9,232 nt of DNA from Phycisphaerales bacterium (GCA_029260415.1 JAJDDH010000163.1:1-9232), one strand, 5' to 3'. Positions 1-7,297 are shown, counted from the stretch's first letter. Numbers and translations are program-made. The notes: generated by a model from the sequence alone, not told the origin.

Positions 1-822
1 GGTGACGTCGCTGGCGAGTTCGAGGGTGTTCCCGCCGCCGGGGATGTTGATGCTGCCCGAGACCTGGGGGGCGCCGGTGAGGATCGACGGCGAGTTGACG
101 AGCGTGAGGGCGCCGCCTGCGGATGTTGTGATCGTGCCCCCGATGACGGTGGCGGTATTGAGCGTGATGTCCGCGCCGTCGGCGGAGAGCGAGCCGCCGC
201 CGGACTGGTCGATGGTGTCCTGGACGCGGATGCCGATGGAGGCGGGGACATTGGCGGTAATGAGGCCGTTGTTGACGACGTCGCCGCCGATCTGGCCTGC
301 CCCGTCGATGGTGTGGTTGGCGCCGTGGGTGAGCGTGAAGCCGGCTTCGGCGGAGACCTGGGCATCGACGAAGTCGGTGCCGACGGTCCCAAGGGTGACC
401 GTCCCGGAGCCGTCGAGCGAGAACCCGGAAACGGGGGTGGTGACGCCAGCGACAAAGGCGAGGCTGGAGTTGAAGACGTTGCCGTTGCTGTTGACGACGA
501 TCGTACCGTCGTTGGTGACGCGGTCGAACACGCGGGCGCTGTCGCTGCTCTGGATCTCGAGCCTGGCATCGGGGTTCGAGATGTCAAGGGAGGTCATGTC
601 GACGACGCGGTCGAGATCGACGGTGTAGGCGCCGACAAGGCCGAGGGTGGCGGTGTCGCCCTCGAGGCGTGGGTAATCGGTCGCGGGGAGCCAGTTGAGG
701 GCGTCGTCCCAGAAGCCGCTGACGGGCAGGGCCCAGGTGTAGGCGGTCTGGGCGTGGACCGAGCTCGCGGCCCCGACGATCGCGAGCAGGGACACCAGGC
801 GTGTGCAGCGTGAGGCGTTCAT
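1..822 (-). CDS. Secreted repeat-type protein, N-terminal part (gene 1, runs off left edge)
   Basis: The frame is open for 274 codons from an ATG at 822-820 to the window edge with no stop, so the C-terminus is missing. The start is supported by a GGAG (833-830) seven bases upstream. Residues 1-24 form a signal peptide: a basic start, a hydrophobic core (LVSLLAIVGAAS) and a Val-His-Ala cleavage site before Gln25. The mature protein opens with YTWALPVSGFWDDALNWLP. This W..WDDA.NW pattern is common at the start of extracellular beta-strand-repeat proteins of Planctomycetota and PEP-CTERM bacteria. The rest is rich in Gly, Thr, Val, Asn and Asp, has few charged Lys/Arg, and alternates short strands with turns (VVNNGLITAN, ADITLNTATVIGGTITT), as in beta-solenoids or autotransporter-associated strand repeats. 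It is probably exported and structural; no catalytic motif is visible. By analogy with its neighbours it may end in a dockerin tail, but that part is not in view. Confidence 0.88.
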   Translation of the reverse strand, partial: MNASRCTRLVSLLAIVGAASSVHAQTAYTWALPVSGFWDDALNWLPATDYPRLEGDTATLGLVGAYTVDLDRVVDMTSLDISNPDARLEIQSSDSARVFDRVTNDGTIVVNSNGNVFNSSLAFVAGVTTPVSGFSLDGSGTVTLGTVGTDFVDAQVSAEAGFTLTHGANHTIDGAGQIGGDVVNNGLITANVPASIGIRVQDTIDQSGGGSLSADGADITLNTATVIGGTITTSAGGALTLVNSPSILTGAPQVSGSINIPGGGNTLELASDVT

Positions 823-863
823 GATCTCTCTCCAGTGGCGCGGGAGCGCCGTGTGTACATCGT

Positions 864-892
864 CGTAGAAGCGGAGTCAGGGTCGGTGTCAG
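864..892 (-). promoter_or_regulatory. Weak sigma70-like promoter candidate for gene 1
   Basis: On the minus strand CTGACA (892-887) is followed after 17 bases by TCTACG (869-864). The first box matches five of six consensus -35 positions; the second matches only three of six -10 positions. Transcription would begin about 35 bases before the gene 1 ATG. Promoter signals in GC-rich planctomycetes are poorly defined, so this is only a suggestion. A small hairpin (stem 837-841 with 846-850) would then sit in the leader just before the ribosome binding site. Confidence 0.2.
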
Positions 893-919
893 CGCGGACC
901 CGGGGTGTCCCCGAGACTC

Positions 920-979
920 AGCCGAGAACCGGGGAGATCGCCCTTCACGTGAGCCCAGATCTTTCTGGGATCGCGGGTT
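920..979 (-). repeat. Conserved 3'-flank element, copy A (after gene 2)
   Basis: In plus-strand orientation this reads AGCCGAGA (920-927), 13 bases, CCCTTCA (941-947), then a 26-base stretch (948-973) holding the CCCAGA/TCTGGG hairpin, then CGGGTT (974-979). The same blocks, with exactly the same 13-base gap, occur after genes 3 and 4. In those copies the 26-base stretch is reduced to one or zero bases. The element ends nine bases past the gene 2 stop codon. Confidence 0.6.
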
Positions 980-984
980 CTCGG
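922..984 (-). terminator. Nested inverted repeat after gene 2, terminator-like
   Basis: A perfect 9-base inverted repeat, CCGAGAACC (922-930) and GGTTCTCGG (976-984), encloses a second perfect 6-base hairpin, CCCAGA (954-959) and TCTGGG (964-969), with a 4-base loop. The outer arm starts four bases after the gene 2 stop codon. There is no U-tract, so it is not a textbook intrinsic terminator. It could act as a 3' stabiliser or a Rho-assisted end. It overlaps the conserved 3'-flank element. Confidence 0.4.
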
Positions 985-988
985 ACGC

Positions 989-2734
989 TCAGGGGCAGCC
1001 CGCGCCGAACGCGGACAGGAACGCGAGCACGTCGGCGAAGTCGAAGACGCCCGACGGGCTGGCCAGGTCCGCGGCGGGGCCCATGGCGCCGAACGCGGAG
1101 AGGAACGCGAGCACGTCGGCGAAGTCGAGCGTGCCGAAGGACTCGGCCAGGTCGGCGGCGTTGCAGGGACCCAGCGGCGTCATGCCCTGGAACTCGGCGC
1201 AGCCCAGGTCCACGATGGGGTTGGCGCCGTCGCCCACGCCGGTGTCGGGCGTGCCCGTGTCGTCAACGAATCGCGGCGCGGCGTAGTAGTCGACCGACGC
1301 GAAGGGGCTCAGCAGGAGGTTGTTCCCGCGGTCGATCGCGGGGGACCCGGGCATGAGGCGGACGTTGTCGTCCGTGGTGCCCGGGTTGTTGTCGGGCCCG
1401 TCGGCGTCAACAATCATCGGGTCGGCCGAGAGATTCCCCACGCCCGCGGGCGCCGGGTCGCCCATGCCCAGCGACTGGACGATCGAGCGGTTGAGGGTCA
1501 CCGTTCCCACGAGGTTGGTCCAGAGGTTGTCGTCCTGCCCGCCGGACGCGGCGCCGTCGTTGCCCCAAAGGATGGAGTTGTCGATGCGGGTGTCGCCGTC
1601 GGGGCAGAAGACGCCCCCGCCCACGGACGTGCTGTGGTTGTTGACGACGGTGGAGTTGATCAAGCGGAGCAGGCCGTCGCTGTCGTTGTCGATCGCGCCG
1701 GTACCGTCGCCGTCGTTGCCGGAGAAGAGGCAGTTCTCGATGGTGAGCTGTGAGTTCTCGCCGGTATCGAAGCGGAGGGCGTTGGCGCCGATGCTCGTGG
1801 ACTCGTTGCCGATGAACCGGCTCTTGCGGACGGTGTGGTCTCCGTCGAACAAGTAGCCGATGGCGCCGGCCTGGGGGCTGGAGTTGGATCGGAAGTCGCA
1901 CCCGTCAAAGACGGTGACGGCCGCGGGCGAGGTCATGAGCACCGACACGGCGCCGCCGACGCCAACGCTCGACGAGTTGGATCGAAACTCGCTGTCGAAC
2001 ACCGAGTGAACACCAACACCCGCGAGCCACAACGCGCCGGCGGTGTTCGACGCGTTCGAGATGAACTCGCACCGATCGATCGTGGTCGAGACGTCGGCGC
2101 TGACGCCGCCTCCGCTCAAGCTCGCCGTGTTCCCGAGGATCTGGCAGTCGGAGATTGTCGCAAAGTTCGGGTACGCCCCCTCAAGCGCGATCGCGCCGCC
2201 CTGGTTGCTGGCGTGGCAGTCTGTGATCACGAGGTTCCGCAGCGTCGGGGCGGCGTCGTCCGCGAGAATGCCCGCGCCGTGGTCTCGCAGCCCGCCGCTC
2301 ACGTCCGCCAGGCCCCGGATGATGAAGAACCCGTCGAGGACCGTGCCCGGGCCGGCGTTGAAGATGGACACGACGTGGTACGACACGCCCTGACCGCTGA
2401 GGGTTGTCTCCGGGTCCAACGGGTCGCCGCGCTGGGCGAGGCTGCTCTCACCACCTGAGAATCCGCCGTACACGCCCACGCCGTTGGGGATGGTGAACGT
2501 CGCGCCCCGCCCCGCGGGCGTGTCCGGGACGTACACGCCCTTGGCGACCCAGAGCTGATCGCCCGAGCCGGACGCGGCCAGGGCGTCGGTCAGCGAGTCG
2601 AACGCGCGGGACCACGACGAGCCATCGCCGCCCGGCGCGGCGGTGATATCAACGCGCAGAATGTCGGCCAGAGCGGCCCCCGAGGTGATCCCGAGGCAGG
2701 CGAGCGCTGTAACGATCCGCTGGTAGGTGTTCAT
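989..2734 (-). CDS. Secreted right-handed beta-helix protein with double dockerin tail (gene 2)
   Basis: This is a 581-residue exported protein. The ATG at 2734 is preceded by AGGAG (2746-2742) with seven-base spacing. The signal peptide is residues 1-23, cleaved after Ala-Leu-Ala. Residues 24-110 carry the LRVD..APGGDGSSW...F.SLTDALA...GD..WVAKG.Y.P opening that commonly precedes bacterial beta-helix repeats. Residues about 150-430 form roughly eight coils with the Chlamydia Pmp-like signatures FxxN and GGA(I/V/L), for example CEFISN, SEFRSN...GGAV and CLFSGN...GAI. Residues 434-523 match the choice-of-anchor Q type segment (DADGPDN.PGT.DDN.RL..GSPAIDRG). Residues 524-581 are the dockerin pair bracketed by Cys524 and Cys580. 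No catalytic residues of polysaccharide lyases are evident, so an adhesin or structural surface role is more likely than an enzyme, although that is inference. It is the closest visible paralogue of gene 3. Confidence 0.95.
   Translation of the reverse strand: MNTYQRIVTALACLGITSGAALADILRVDITAAPGGDGSSWSRAFDSLTDALAASGSGDQLWVAKGVYVPDTPAGRGATFTIPNGVGVYGGFSGGESSLAQRGDPLDPETTLSGQGVSYHVVSIFNAGPGTVLDGFFIIRGLADVSGGLRDHGAGILADDAAPTLRNLVITDCHASNQGGAIALEGAYPNFATISDCQILGNTASLSGGGVSADVSTTIDRCEFISNASNTAGALWLAGVGVHSVFDSEFRSNSSSVGVGGAVSVLMTSPAAVTVFDGCDFRSNSSPQAGAIGYLFDGDHTVRKSRFIGNESTSIGANALRFDTGENSQLTIENCLFSGNDGDGTGAIDNDSDGLLRLINSTVVNNHSTSVGGGVFCPDGDTRIDNSILWGNDGAASGGQDDNLWTNLVGTVTLNRSIVQSLGMGDPAPAGVGNLSADPMIVDADGPDNNPGTTDDNVRLMPGSPAIDRGNNLLLSPFASVDYYAAPRFVDDTGTPDTGVGDGANPIVDLGCAEFQGMTPLGPCNAADLAESFGTLDFADVLAFLSAFGAMGPAADLASPSGVFDFADVLAFLSAFGAGCP
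992..1165 (-). repeat. Dockerin-tail coding repeat, gene 2 (two 84-bp units)
   Basis: Two units with an 84-bp period (matching GCGCCGAACGCGGA starts at 1002 and 1086) encode two 28-residue halves, each containing LDFADVLAFLSAFGA or a near copy. The first half ends GAMGP rather than the GAMDP of genes 3, 4 and 6. The second loop reads DLASPSG, the most divergent loop after that of gene 6. Confidence 0.85.
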
Positions 2735-2788
2735 ATCCCGTCTCCTGAGGCCCTCGCCCCGTTTGCCTTCCGCCTCCGTGCCTGCCGC

Positions 2789-2807
2789 GGCGCAACGCCT
2801 TCGCGCC
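2789..2807 (-). other. Small hairpin in gene 2 leader region
   Basis: GGCGC (2789-2793) pairs with GCGCC (2803-2807) around a 9-base loop, about 55 bases before the gene 2 start. It is short, and such stems arise by chance in GC-rich DNA. The 128-bp gap (2735-2862) otherwise holds the gene 2 ribosome binding site and the gene 3 3'-flank element. No convincing -35/-10 pair was seen. Confidence 0.2.
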
Positions 2808-2817
2808 TTCTTCAGTA

Positions 2818-2852
2818 AGCCGAGATCCGGGCCCGCGACCCTTCAGCGGGTT
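2818..2852 (-). repeat. Conserved 3'-flank element, copy B (after gene 3), with stem-loop
   Basis: AGCCGAGA (2818-2825), 13 bases, CCCTTCA (2839-2845), one base, CGGGTT (2847-2852). The element ends ten bases past the gene 3 stop. Within it CCCGC (2832-2836) and GCGGG (2846-2850) form a 5-bp stem with a 9-base loop. The same stem sequences flank a longer loop after gene 6 (9024-9052), so the fold may be kept while the loop varies. It may work as a transcript end or as a leader element of gene 2, whose ATG lies 84 bases downstream. Confidence 0.6.
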
Positions 2853-2862
2853 GAGCGGCGGC

Positions 2863-4623
2863 TCAGGGGCACCCCGCCCCGAAGGCCGCCAGGAACGCGA
2901 CGATGTCCGAGAAGTCGAAGACGCCGAATGGGGGGGCCAGGTCGGCCTGGGGGTCCATCGCGCCCAGAGCGGTCAGGAACGCGACCACGTCGGAGAAATC
3001 CAGCACGTTGAACGGCTCGGCAAAATCCGCGACCGGGCAGGCGGACGGGGTCACGCCCTGGAACTCGGCGGCGCCCAGGTCCACGATCGCGTTGACGCCG
3101 TCCCCCACCCCGGAGTCGGTTGTGCCGACGTCGTCGGCGAACCGCGGCGCGTTGTGGATGTCCAGCGTGGTCGAGGGGTCGAGGTACAGGTTCACACCCC
3201 GATCGATCGCGGGCGAGCCCGGGGAGAGGCGGGCGTTGTCGTCGGTCGTTCCCGGGGTGTTGTCGGGGCCGTCGATGTCGAGCAAGAGCGGGTCGTCGCC
3301 CAGCGCGTTGACGCCCGCGAGCGGCGTGCCGTTGACGCCCAGGCCCTGGATGATGCTGTGGTTGACCCAGAGCGCCGCGAGACCGGTGTGCCTGATCGAG
3401 TCGTACTGGCCCGACTGGGAGGTGGAGTCGTTGCCCCAGATGATCGTGTTGTTGACGTGGGTCTGCCCGCTGGTGGCGAGCACACCCCCCGAGAGGCCCG
3501 TCGAGGTGTTCAACGCGATCGTGCAGTTGATGACGTTCAGCTCGCCCTCGCCCCCGTTGAGGATCGCGCCGGCGCCGCTGGCGCCCGTGTTGCCCGTCAA
3601 CAGCGAGTTCTCGATGACGAGACGGGTTCCCGGGAAGAACGGGTCGAAATCGACCGCCCCGGCGCCCGCGTTCATCGCGTGGTTGGCGAGGAACCGGCAC
3701 GAGCGGACGCTGTGGTCGCCCTCGCCTGCGTACTCGAGCGCTCCCCCGGTGAGCCCGGTGTTGTTCCTGAACTCGCTGCGCGTCACGAAGGTGAACGAGC
3801 CGGCGGACATAGCGGTGTAGATCGCGGGCCCCGAGCCGCCAGTCGCCTCGTTCAGGCGGAACTCGCAGTCGTCGACCGTGTTCACGCTCTGCCCGATGAA
3901 CCGGATGGCCCCGCCCGACGGGGCGGTGTTCCCGATGAACGCGCAGCCCTGGAGCGTGGTCGAGACGTTCGTGAGGATGGCGCCGCCGGTCTGGTCGCAG
4001 GTGTTGGCGCTGAGCTGGCAGTCGGTGAGGGTCGCGAAGTCGGCGGAGGCGCCGGCGAGGTAGATCCCCCCGCCCGCGCCGGTGGCGTCGCATCCTGAGA
4101 CGACGAGGTGGCGCAGCGTGGGCGCCGAGTTGTTCGCGTAGACCCCGCCGCCGTTGGTCCGCCCCGGGGTCCCCGTGCCGTTGGCCAGCCCGCTCTGGAT
4201 GTAGAGGCCGTCGAGCACCGTCGCGGGCCCAACGCTGTCGAGCGTAACGACGGAGTACACGCGCTGTCCGGAGCTGTGCAATCCGGTGAGGACCACAGGC
4301 GGGTCGAGCGGGTTGCCGCGCTGCAGGAGCGAAGACTCGTCGCCCTCGAACCCACCCAGGACCTGCACGCCGTCGGGGATGTTGAACGTCGCGTCGCGGG
4401 AGGCGGGCGTCTCGGGCGCATAGGTCCCCTTGGCGATCCAGACCTGGTCGCCCGAGCTCGTCGCGGCCAACGCGTCGGTCAGCGAGTCGAACGCGTCTCG
4501 CCACGAGCTGCCGTCCCCACCCGGCGCCGCATCGTCATCAACCCGCAACACGTCCGCCCATGCCGCCCCCAGCAGGAGCCCGAGGCCTGTCAGACACTGC
4601 GCGACCGCTCGCTTGGATCCCAT
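2863..4623 (-). CDS. Secreted right-handed beta-helix protein with double dockerin tail (gene 3)
   Basis: This is a 586-residue exported protein and a tandem paralogue of gene 2. The ATG at 4623 has an AAGGGG-type site (about 4636-4631) seven bases upstream. The signal peptide is residues 1-23, cleaved after Ala-Trp-Ala. From residue 24 to 108 it aligns with gene 2 without gaps, with 63 of 85 positions identical by eye count. Residues about 155-430 hold some eight beta-helix coils with FxxN and GGA(I/L/V) signatures (CAFIGN...GGAI, SEFRNN...GGAL, CRFLAN). Residues 439-528 are the choice-of-anchor Q-like segment, again with DGPDN.PGT.DDN.RL and GSPAIDRG. Residues 529-586 are the dockerin pair with Cys529 and Cys585. 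The coil region has diverged much more than the two ends, as expected of a binding surface under diversifying or relaxed selection. A role in adhesion or surface structure is inferred. Confidence 0.95.
   Translation of the reverse strand: MGSKRAVAQCLTGLGLLLGAAWADVLRVDDDAAPGGDGSSWRDAFDSLTDALAATSSGDQVWIAKGTYAPETPASRDATFNIPDGVQVLGGFEGDESSLLQRGNPLDPPVVLTGLHSSGQRVYSVVTLDSVGPATVLDGLYIQSGLANGTGTPGRTNGGGVYANNSAPTLRHLVVSGCDATGAGGGIYLAGASADFATLTDCQLSANTCDQTGGAILTNVSTTLQGCAFIGNTAPSGGAIRFIGQSVNTVDDCEFRLNEATGGSGPAIYTAMSAGSFTFVTRSEFRNNTGLTGGALEYAGEGDHSVRSCRFLANHAMNAGAGAVDFDPFFPGTRLVIENSLLTGNTGASGAGAILNGGEGELNVINCTIALNTSTGLSGGVLATSGQTHVNNTIIWGNDSTSQSGQYDSIRHTGLAALWVNHSIIQGLGVNGTPLAGVNALGDDPLLLDIDGPDNTPGTTDDNARLSPGSPAIDRGVNLYLDPSTTLDIHNAPRFADDVGTTDSGVGDGVNAIVDLGAAEFQGVTPSACPVADFAEPFNVLDFSDVVAFLTALGAMDPQADLAPPFGVFDFSDIVAFLAAFGAGCP
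2866..3039 (-). repeat. Dockerin-tail coding repeat, gene 3 (two 84-bp units)
   Basis: The two units start near 2876 and 2960 and are 84 bp apart. The first loop is unusual, DFAEPFN, where the others have Leu at the second position and Gly at the last. The second loop is the consensus DLAPPFG followed by VFDFSDIVAFL. Confidence 0.82.
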
Positions 4624-4667
4624 CGGTCCACCCCTTCCGTTTGGGAGGGACCGTCCGCGGCGCCCTC

Positions 4668-4692
4668 ACCCTCCAGCCGAGATCGGGAGGGT
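4668..4692 (-). terminator. Stem-loop after gene 4, terminator-like
   Basis: ACCCTCC (4668-4674) and GGAGGGT (4686-4692) form a perfect 7-bp stem with an 11-base loop. It starts 35 bases past the gene 4 stop and 45 bases before the gene 3 ATG. There is no U-tract. The loop contains the AGCCGAGA block of the conserved element, so the stem is specific to this copy. Confidence 0.4.
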
Positions 4693-4708
4693 GCGCCCTT
4701 CACGGGTT
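4675..4708 (-). repeat. Conserved 3'-flank element, copy C (after gene 4)
   Basis: AGCCGAGA (4675-4682), 13 bases, CCCTTCA (4696-4702), directly followed by CGGGTT (4703-4708). This is the most compact of the three copies. It lies 19 bases past the gene 4 stop, in the 104-bp gap before gene 3. A 9-base piece of it, GTGCGCCCT (4691-4699), recurs at 7412-7420 after gene 5. Confidence 0.6.
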
Positions 4709-4727
4709 CTGCGAGACCGCCTCGGGC

Positions 4728-7292
4728 TTACGGGCAGCCAGCGCCGAACGCGGAGAGGAACGCGACCACGTCGGAGAAGTCGAAGGCCCCCAGGGGCGGG
4801 GCGAGATCGGCAAGCGGGTCCATCGCGCCGAAGGCGACGAGGAAGGCGACCACGTCAGAGAAGTCCAGCGCCCCAAACGGCGGCGCCAGGTCAGCCGGGT
4901 TGCACCCGAGCACAAGCTGCGTCGCGGGGACCAACTCGAGCGTCATGACGGGTCCGAACTCACCGAACGGGATGAGCTGGAGCTGGGCGTTCTGGCCGTA
5001 CCAGTTCGGTCCTTCGCTCACGCCCGACGGGACGGGCGTCTCGCCCCAGGCGCCGAAGATCAGCCCGTCGGCGACGAACGGCTGCTCCAGCACGAACGCG
5101 TCGCTCTGACGCTCAAAGACAAACCGGGGCTGGACGGGCGCTTGCACGTCGAAGCCACCGCCGTTGGGGTCGTCCTTGCACGCGTTCATCTGCCCGAGCT
5201 CTGAGGGTTGGTCGAGTCCCATGGACACCAGCCACGGTTCGGGGTTCTGCCCGCCGTTGAACGTGACGATGATGGGCTGCACGCCGACAAGGCTGAGCTC
5301 TTCGATCTGGATCTCGACCTGGTCGCACACGGGGAAGGGCCCGGGGAGGATGAGGTCGTCGAGGCGGCGGACAAGGGTGTCGCCGTTGCCGCAGCTCCCG
5401 GGAACCCCCGCGACGGGAACGCTGCCGAAGAACGGGTCGGAGCCGGGGCCGAAGAACCCGGGGGGGATGGGGAAGCCGGCGAAGTCGATCTGGCTGCCCG
5501 GCCCAGGCACGGTCGCCCAGCAGTCCACGCCGAGCGGGTGCGTGGGCGGCACGGGCTTCGCGCCGAACGCCTCGATGGTGACGTCCAGCGGGTTGTCGAG
5601 CGTTCCGCCCTCGAAGATGTAGGGCCCGAACGCGTTGTCCGTGTCCAGGGGGGGCTCGAGGCCCAGTGTCTCCACGGTCAGCGTGTTGGTCGCGAAGTTG
5701 AGGCTGCCGGCCCCGCCGTCGAGCATGATCTGCTCGAGGATGCGGATGAGGATGCTCTGCGGCGGCTCGCCCACGCTGAAGGGCGTCTGATAGACCACGA
5801 CCTGCGGGGAGACCGCGTCGGGCACGCCCGTGGTGAGCCTGAACAGGCCGTCCTGCGTCGGAGGCTCGGGGACCGTGACCATGTACCGGCGCTTCCACGG
5901 GTCGGGCTGCGCGCGCAGGGGGACGGGGATGATCGAGGCCGTCCAGTTCGACATCGAGACGCACAGCCCGTCCAGGTCGTACCCGCAGTCGATGAGCGAC
6001 TGGCTCACGTTGGCGCAGACCTGGGCGACGATGTTGCCCGGCTGGTTGACGGGCGGGCGGATCTGGATGCCGCCGAAGATCGGCGTGGGTCCGACCCCGG
6101 GCTTGTTGAACGTCGCGGCCTGGAGCTGGGCCATGATGATGAGCGCCTTGAGGAACCCGTTGCCCCCGCCGAAGCCGACGATCTTATTCGTGTACGTGAT
6201 CGTGACGCCGCCACTGGGCGTGCAGAGCTTGATCTTGATCGACAGGTTGATGGTGTTGGGCAGCGTCATGTCGCAGATGTTGATCCAGAATCCGCCCGAG
6301 GGCAGGCGGACGCCCGGGTAGATGTTCACCAGGGGCTTGATGGGCGGGGGCGGGATGTCGCCCCCGGCATAGAACACCGCGTCGAGCGCGTCCAGTTCGT
6401 CGCCCGCGTCGAGCAGGATGTGGTCCACGGCGTCGTACAGCAGCTGGTTGGATCCCGCACCGCCAGAGGTGAACACGTCGCCCCGCACCCCGTTGCCCGA
6501 GGCCTGCTGATCCACCGCTGTCCCGGAGACGCCCGCCGAGCCGGCGTCCACGGATAAGAACGCGAACATGGTGTCCGAGGGCCCGTCGATCGACCCGTCC
6601 CCGTCGTCGTCGGTCGGGTCCGAGAGGATGAGCGCGTCGAGGTTGTCGGTGGGCAGGAGCCCCAGGCTGGAGGCGGAGATCGCGCGATCCAGCGTGATCG
6701 GGAGCCCCACCACGACGGTCAGCACGTCCGCCGCTGACCACCCGTTGGCGCCCAGCGTGGGCGAACCGGGCGTGAGGGAGAAATAGATCCGCGTGCCGAC
6801 ATCGATCGGGCCGGCGCTCTCAAGGGTGAGCCCGTCCACGCTGTCGCTCGTGTTCATCGCCAGACCGAGATCGGTCTCGACCTTGAACAGCGCGTGACCC
6901 GGGACAGCGATCTCGAACAGGTCCGCGCCGTTCTCGGGGGCTTGCGATTCGACCGGCGTGCCCGGCTGACCGGCGCTGGCGGGCCGCACAGAGAAGTCGT
7001 ACACGCCCGCGAAGACCGCGTCGCCCGCGGCGAGCTTGGTCCCGTCGTCGAGCGCATCGATGTTGTCGCCCGGCGCCAGACCCAGCGAGAGCAGACCGTC
7101 GCCCAGCAGCGTGTTGTCGCCGGCGCAGTCGGTGCGGAACAGGTCCTGCTCGTCCGGGAGCAGGAACACATCCGTTGGCGGCGCGCCGACCGTCCCGGAG
7201 TCGTGGGTAAACACCTGCGCGTGAACGCCCGCTCCGAGGGAAACGATGGCGCCCAGCAGGACGCGGGTCTGCATCTTCGTCGAGTGCCGCAT
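4728..7292 (-). CDS. Large secreted mosaic protein with LGL/DALD repeats and double dockerin tail (gene 4)
   Basis: This is an 854-residue exported protein. The ATG at 7292 is chosen over one at 7343 because AGGAGG (7303-7298) lies five bases before it and a standard signal peptide follows (residues 1-25, Val-His-Ala before Gln26). Residues about 40-312 hold four degenerate copies of a module ending in LGL..gDnlDALd (near 70-84, 142-157, 210-226, 292-308), with FS(V/L)...S...ADLF-like strands between them. The third copy contains DPTDDDGDGSIDG (225-237), a likely calcium-binding loop. Residues about 320-580 are not recognised. Residues about 587-795 begin with GVDCWATVPGPGSQIDF and include FFGPGSDPFFG, DTLVRRLDDL and FNGGQNPEPWLVSMGL. 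They resemble a recurrent uncharacterised domain of planctomycete secreted proteins that I recall but cannot name. The tail is 797-854 with Cys797 and Cys853. No enzymatic motif is visible. Function unknown; extracellular or cell-surface location is inferred. Confidence 0.93.
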   Translation of the reverse strand: MRHSTKMQTRVLLGAIVSLGAGVHAQVFTHDSGTVGAPPTDVFLLPDEQDLFRTDCAGDNTLLGDGLLSLGLAPGDNIDALDDGTKLAAGDAVFAGVYDFSVRPASAGQPGTPVESQAPENGADLFEIAVPGHALFKVETDLGLAMNTSDSVDGLTLESAGPIDVGTRIYFSLTPGSPTLGANGWSAADVLTVVVGLPITLDRAISASSLGLLPTDNLDALILSDPTDDDGDGSIDGPSDTMFAFLSVDAGSAGVSGTAVDQQASGNGVRGDVFTSGGAGSNQLLYDAVDHILLDAGDELDALDAVFYAGGDIPPPPIKPLVNIYPGVRLPSGGFWINICDMTLPNTINLSIKIKLCTPSGGVTITYTNKIVGFGGGNGFLKALIIMAQLQAATFNKPGVGPTPIFGGIQIRPPVNQPGNIVAQVCANVSQSLIDCGYDLDGLCVSMSNWTASIIPVPLRAQPDPWKRRYMVTVPEPPTQDGLFRLTTGVPDAVSPQVVVYQTPFSVGEPPQSILIRILEQIMLDGGAGSLNFATNTLTVETLGLEPPLDTDNAFGPYIFEGGTLDNPLDVTIEAFGAKPVPPTHPLGVDCWATVPGPGSQIDFAGFPIPPGFFGPGSDPFFGSVPVAGVPGSCGNGDTLVRRLDDLILPGPFPVCDQVEIQIEELSLVGVQPIIVTFNGGQNPEPWLVSMGLDQPSELGQMNACKDDPNGGGFDVQAPVQPRFVFERQSDAFVLEQPFVADGLIFGAWGETPVPSGVSEGPNWYGQNAQLQLIPFGEFGPVMTLELVPATQLVLGCNPADLAPPFGALDFSDVVAFLVAFGAMDPLADLAPPLGAFDFSDVVAFLSAFGAGCP
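4731..4904 (-). repeat. Dockerin-tail coding repeat, gene 4 (two 84-bp units)
   Basis: The units start near 4741 and 4825, 84 bp apart. They encode the most regular pair in the window: DLAPPFGALDFSDVVAFL and DLAPPLGAFDFSDVVAFL. The tail begins at Cys797 and ends Gly-Cys-Pro. Confidence 0.85.
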
Positions 7293-7297
7293 GAGAT

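Noticed and set aside
992..1165. Periodic 84-bp repeats as a CRISPR array or minisatellite
   Set aside because: The periods are in frame, occur only as pairs at gene ends, and encode the dockerin halves. There are no unique spacers.
835..1356. Plus-strand frame starting in the gap before gene 1
   Set aside because: The product is almost pure Arg/Gly/Pro/Thr low-complexity sequence and overlaps the gene 2 tail. There is no ribosome site.
2851..4098. Plus-strand open frame (415 codons) opposite gene 3, and the Arg-rich minus frame 2843-4504
   Set aside because: Both overlap gene 3, which has a signal peptide, beta-helix motifs and a dockerin tail. Their Arg/Gly/Ala-rich products are frame shadows.
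5113..5964. Second minus-strand frame inside gene 4 (283 codons)
   Set aside because: Its product is dominated by Arg, Pro and Ala runs and it overlaps the gene 4 frame, which has coherent domains and a signal peptide.
5208..6557. Long plus-strand open frame (449 codons) opposite gene 4
   Set aside because: It lies wholly inside a well-supported minus-strand gene. Its product is Arg/Gly/Val/Asp-biased with no domain, as expected of antisense frames in GC-rich coding DNA.
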